Shown here in pieces: positions 38,568-39,389 of a DNA stretch of 39,389 bases. Under the pieces are notes generated by a model. It ran no database searches and was not told the DNA's origin. It saw nothing but the letters and a program-made list of their open reading frames with translations. Both the position numbers and the translations under genes were made by a program. Position 1 is the stretch's first letter, and each line of letters starts with the position of its first letter. This DNA is from Planctomycetota bacterium (GTDB lineage: Bacteria > Planctomycetota > Phycisphaerae > Phycisphaerales > SM1A02): contig VGXR01000021.1 of assembly GCA_016873255.1 (NCBI GenBank), positions 1 through 39,389 on the forward strand. Reading direction: 5' to 3'.

Positions 38568-39364
38568 TTGGCGCCCTCGCTGCTGGGTGCGGCGGTGGCT
38601 GCCTCGTCGCCCGGCGCCGGCGGGGCGTCGGGCGGCGCGGGTGCGGCCGGAGCGGCCTGTTCCTTCACGAAGCGGTACGGCCCCTTCACCGCGCCCCACA
38701 CCTGCGCGCCGGCGGCATCGAAGCCGCGGTCCCAGCTGTTGAGCTCGGTGGCCGTGACGGTCACGTCGCTGGTGGCGTAGGCGGCGCCGCGCAGCTGGCT
38801 GCCGCAGTCGCTTCCCTTGGTGCCGCCCTTGAGCGTGCCCGGGCCTGCGTAGCCGAGCATCACGCTGCAGCCTGCGCGGGCAACGAGGAGCGCCGGGTCG
38901 AGTGCGTTCATGCGCGAAGGCTCGCGCCATGCGCCGGCCCATGCAAGGGGGTCGCCGGGCAGCTCGTACACCACGCTCTCGGCGCGGTTGCCCGGGAGCG
39001 CGAGCACCCGGTAGATGCGCTGGCGGTACGGCTTGTCCTGCGCGGTGGCCATCGCCTGCTCCACGTAGAGCCACGGGCCATCGGTCCGGTCCGGCCAGAT
39101 GGGCACGATGTGGAGGCGCACGTCGAAGTACGACGGGTCGGCGGCGGCCTGTGCGGCGCTCGAGTAGTGGCCTGCCAGCCAAAGCGCGGTATCGCGGACG
39201 GCGCTCTCGGGGGCGATTGCATCCATGGGGGACGGCGGGGCCGCTTCGCGGCCGCCGCCGACCACGGGCGGGCCGCCGCAGCCCGCAAGCAGGCCGAGGG
39301 CGCATCCAAGTGCCCCGATAACGGCGAATCGACGGGCGGACGATCGCGAAGCAGGCCGTGTCAT
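38564..39364 (-). CDS. CpcT/CpeT-family lipoprotein
   Basis: The 266-residue protein has a lipoprotein signal: hydrophobic segment VIGALGCALGLLAGCGG with lipobox LAGC and lipid-anchored Cys29. The body matches the CpcT/CpeT (DUF1001) family: ALWLAGHYSSAAQAAADP, YFDVRLHIVPIWPDRTDG, WLYVEQAMATAQDKPYRQR, GGTKGSDCGSQLRGAAYATS and LNSWDRGFDAAGAQVWG. In cyanobacteria these enzymes attach bilins to phycobiliprotein cysteines; non-photosynthetic members have no assigned role. Here the protein is secreted and lipidated, so a bilin-lyase role is doubtful. The C-terminal tail is Pro/Ala-rich. It is translationally coupled to the prpB-like gene. The start ATG at 39364 is the first in frame and precedes the signal peptide naturally. 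Confidence 0.87.
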   Translation of the reverse strand: MTRPASRSSARRFAVIGALGCALGLLAGCGGPPVVGGGREAAPPSPMDAIAPESAVRDTALWLAGHYSSAAQAAADPSYFDVRLHIVPIWPDRTDGPWLYVEQAMATAQDKPYRQRIYRVLALPGNRAESVVYELPGDPLAWAGAWREPSRMNALDPALLVARAGCSVMLGYAGPGTLKGGTKGSDCGSQLRGAAYATSDVTVTATELNSWDRGFDAAGAQVWGAVKGPYRFVKEQAAPAAPAPPDAPPAPGDEAATAAPSSEGAK

Positions 39365-39389
39365 GCGCTCCCGATCCTACTTGCCTGTT

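Overview
The window is a GC-rich bacterial chromosome segment, most likely from a planctomycete of the Phycisphaerae type. This is inferred from gene content: a DUF2231 membrane protein fused to a CxxCH cytochrome domain and leucine-rich repeats, a DUF1570-like zinc peptidase, a zinc-ribbon membrane protein with a planctomycete-style C-terminus, a secretin with a long poly-glycine tract, and a CpcT/CpeT-like lipoprotein in a setting with no phycobilisome genes. I see no phage genes, insertion sequences, CRISPR array or rRNA. It reads as ordinary chromosome with several family-poor proteins and some unexplained non-coding structure.

Layout. (1) 1-2421: 3' part of a secreted tricorn-like S41 protease with tandem-repeat linkers. 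(2) 2421-2682: nested inverted repeats filling the gap to the convergent next gene. (3) 2684-10417, minus strand: a probable carA-priA-sucA-sucB transcription unit (pyrimidine/arginine precursor synthesis, replication restart, 2-oxoglutarate dehydrogenase E1 and E2). (4) 10418-14757, plus strand: a highly structured leader, a large secretin, a strong terminator, then a STAS/HATPase anti-sigma pair. (5) 14840-19120, minus strand: tRNA-Lys(UUU), a SNF2-family ATPase and a SWIM zinc-finger protein, the last two translationally coupled. (6) 19451-21693: a XerC/D-type recombinase and convergent DNA polymerase IV. (7) 21731-24378: membrane cytochrome/LRR protein and Tat-exported NHL-propeller protein. 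(8) 24639-30217: two unrecognised exported or membrane-anchored proteins in one unit, tRNA-Arg(UCU), and a zinc-ribbon membrane protein. (9) 30052-35788, minus strand: PQQ-propeller protein, purH, orphan nuoC, saccharopine-dehydrogenase-like protein and MmcB-like nuclease-fold protein, closely packed. (10) 35789-36334: an unusually long non-coding gap with a cluster of hairpins. (11) 36335-39364: DUF1570-like peptidase, then convergent prpB-like lyase and its coupled CpcT/CpeT-like lipoprotein.

The most interesting signal is a short dispersed repeat (29-40 nt). It occurs three times, each copy abutting or containing the stop codon of a different gene (tricorn-like protease, sucB, purH) and in the same sense as that gene. 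It looks like an undescribed 3'-end element. Other points worth a look are the attenuator-like secretin leader, the hairpin cluster at 35911-36120, the nuoC gene away from other Nuo genes, and the 166-bp antisense coding overlap at 30052-30217. Family names come from recognised motifs, not database searches.
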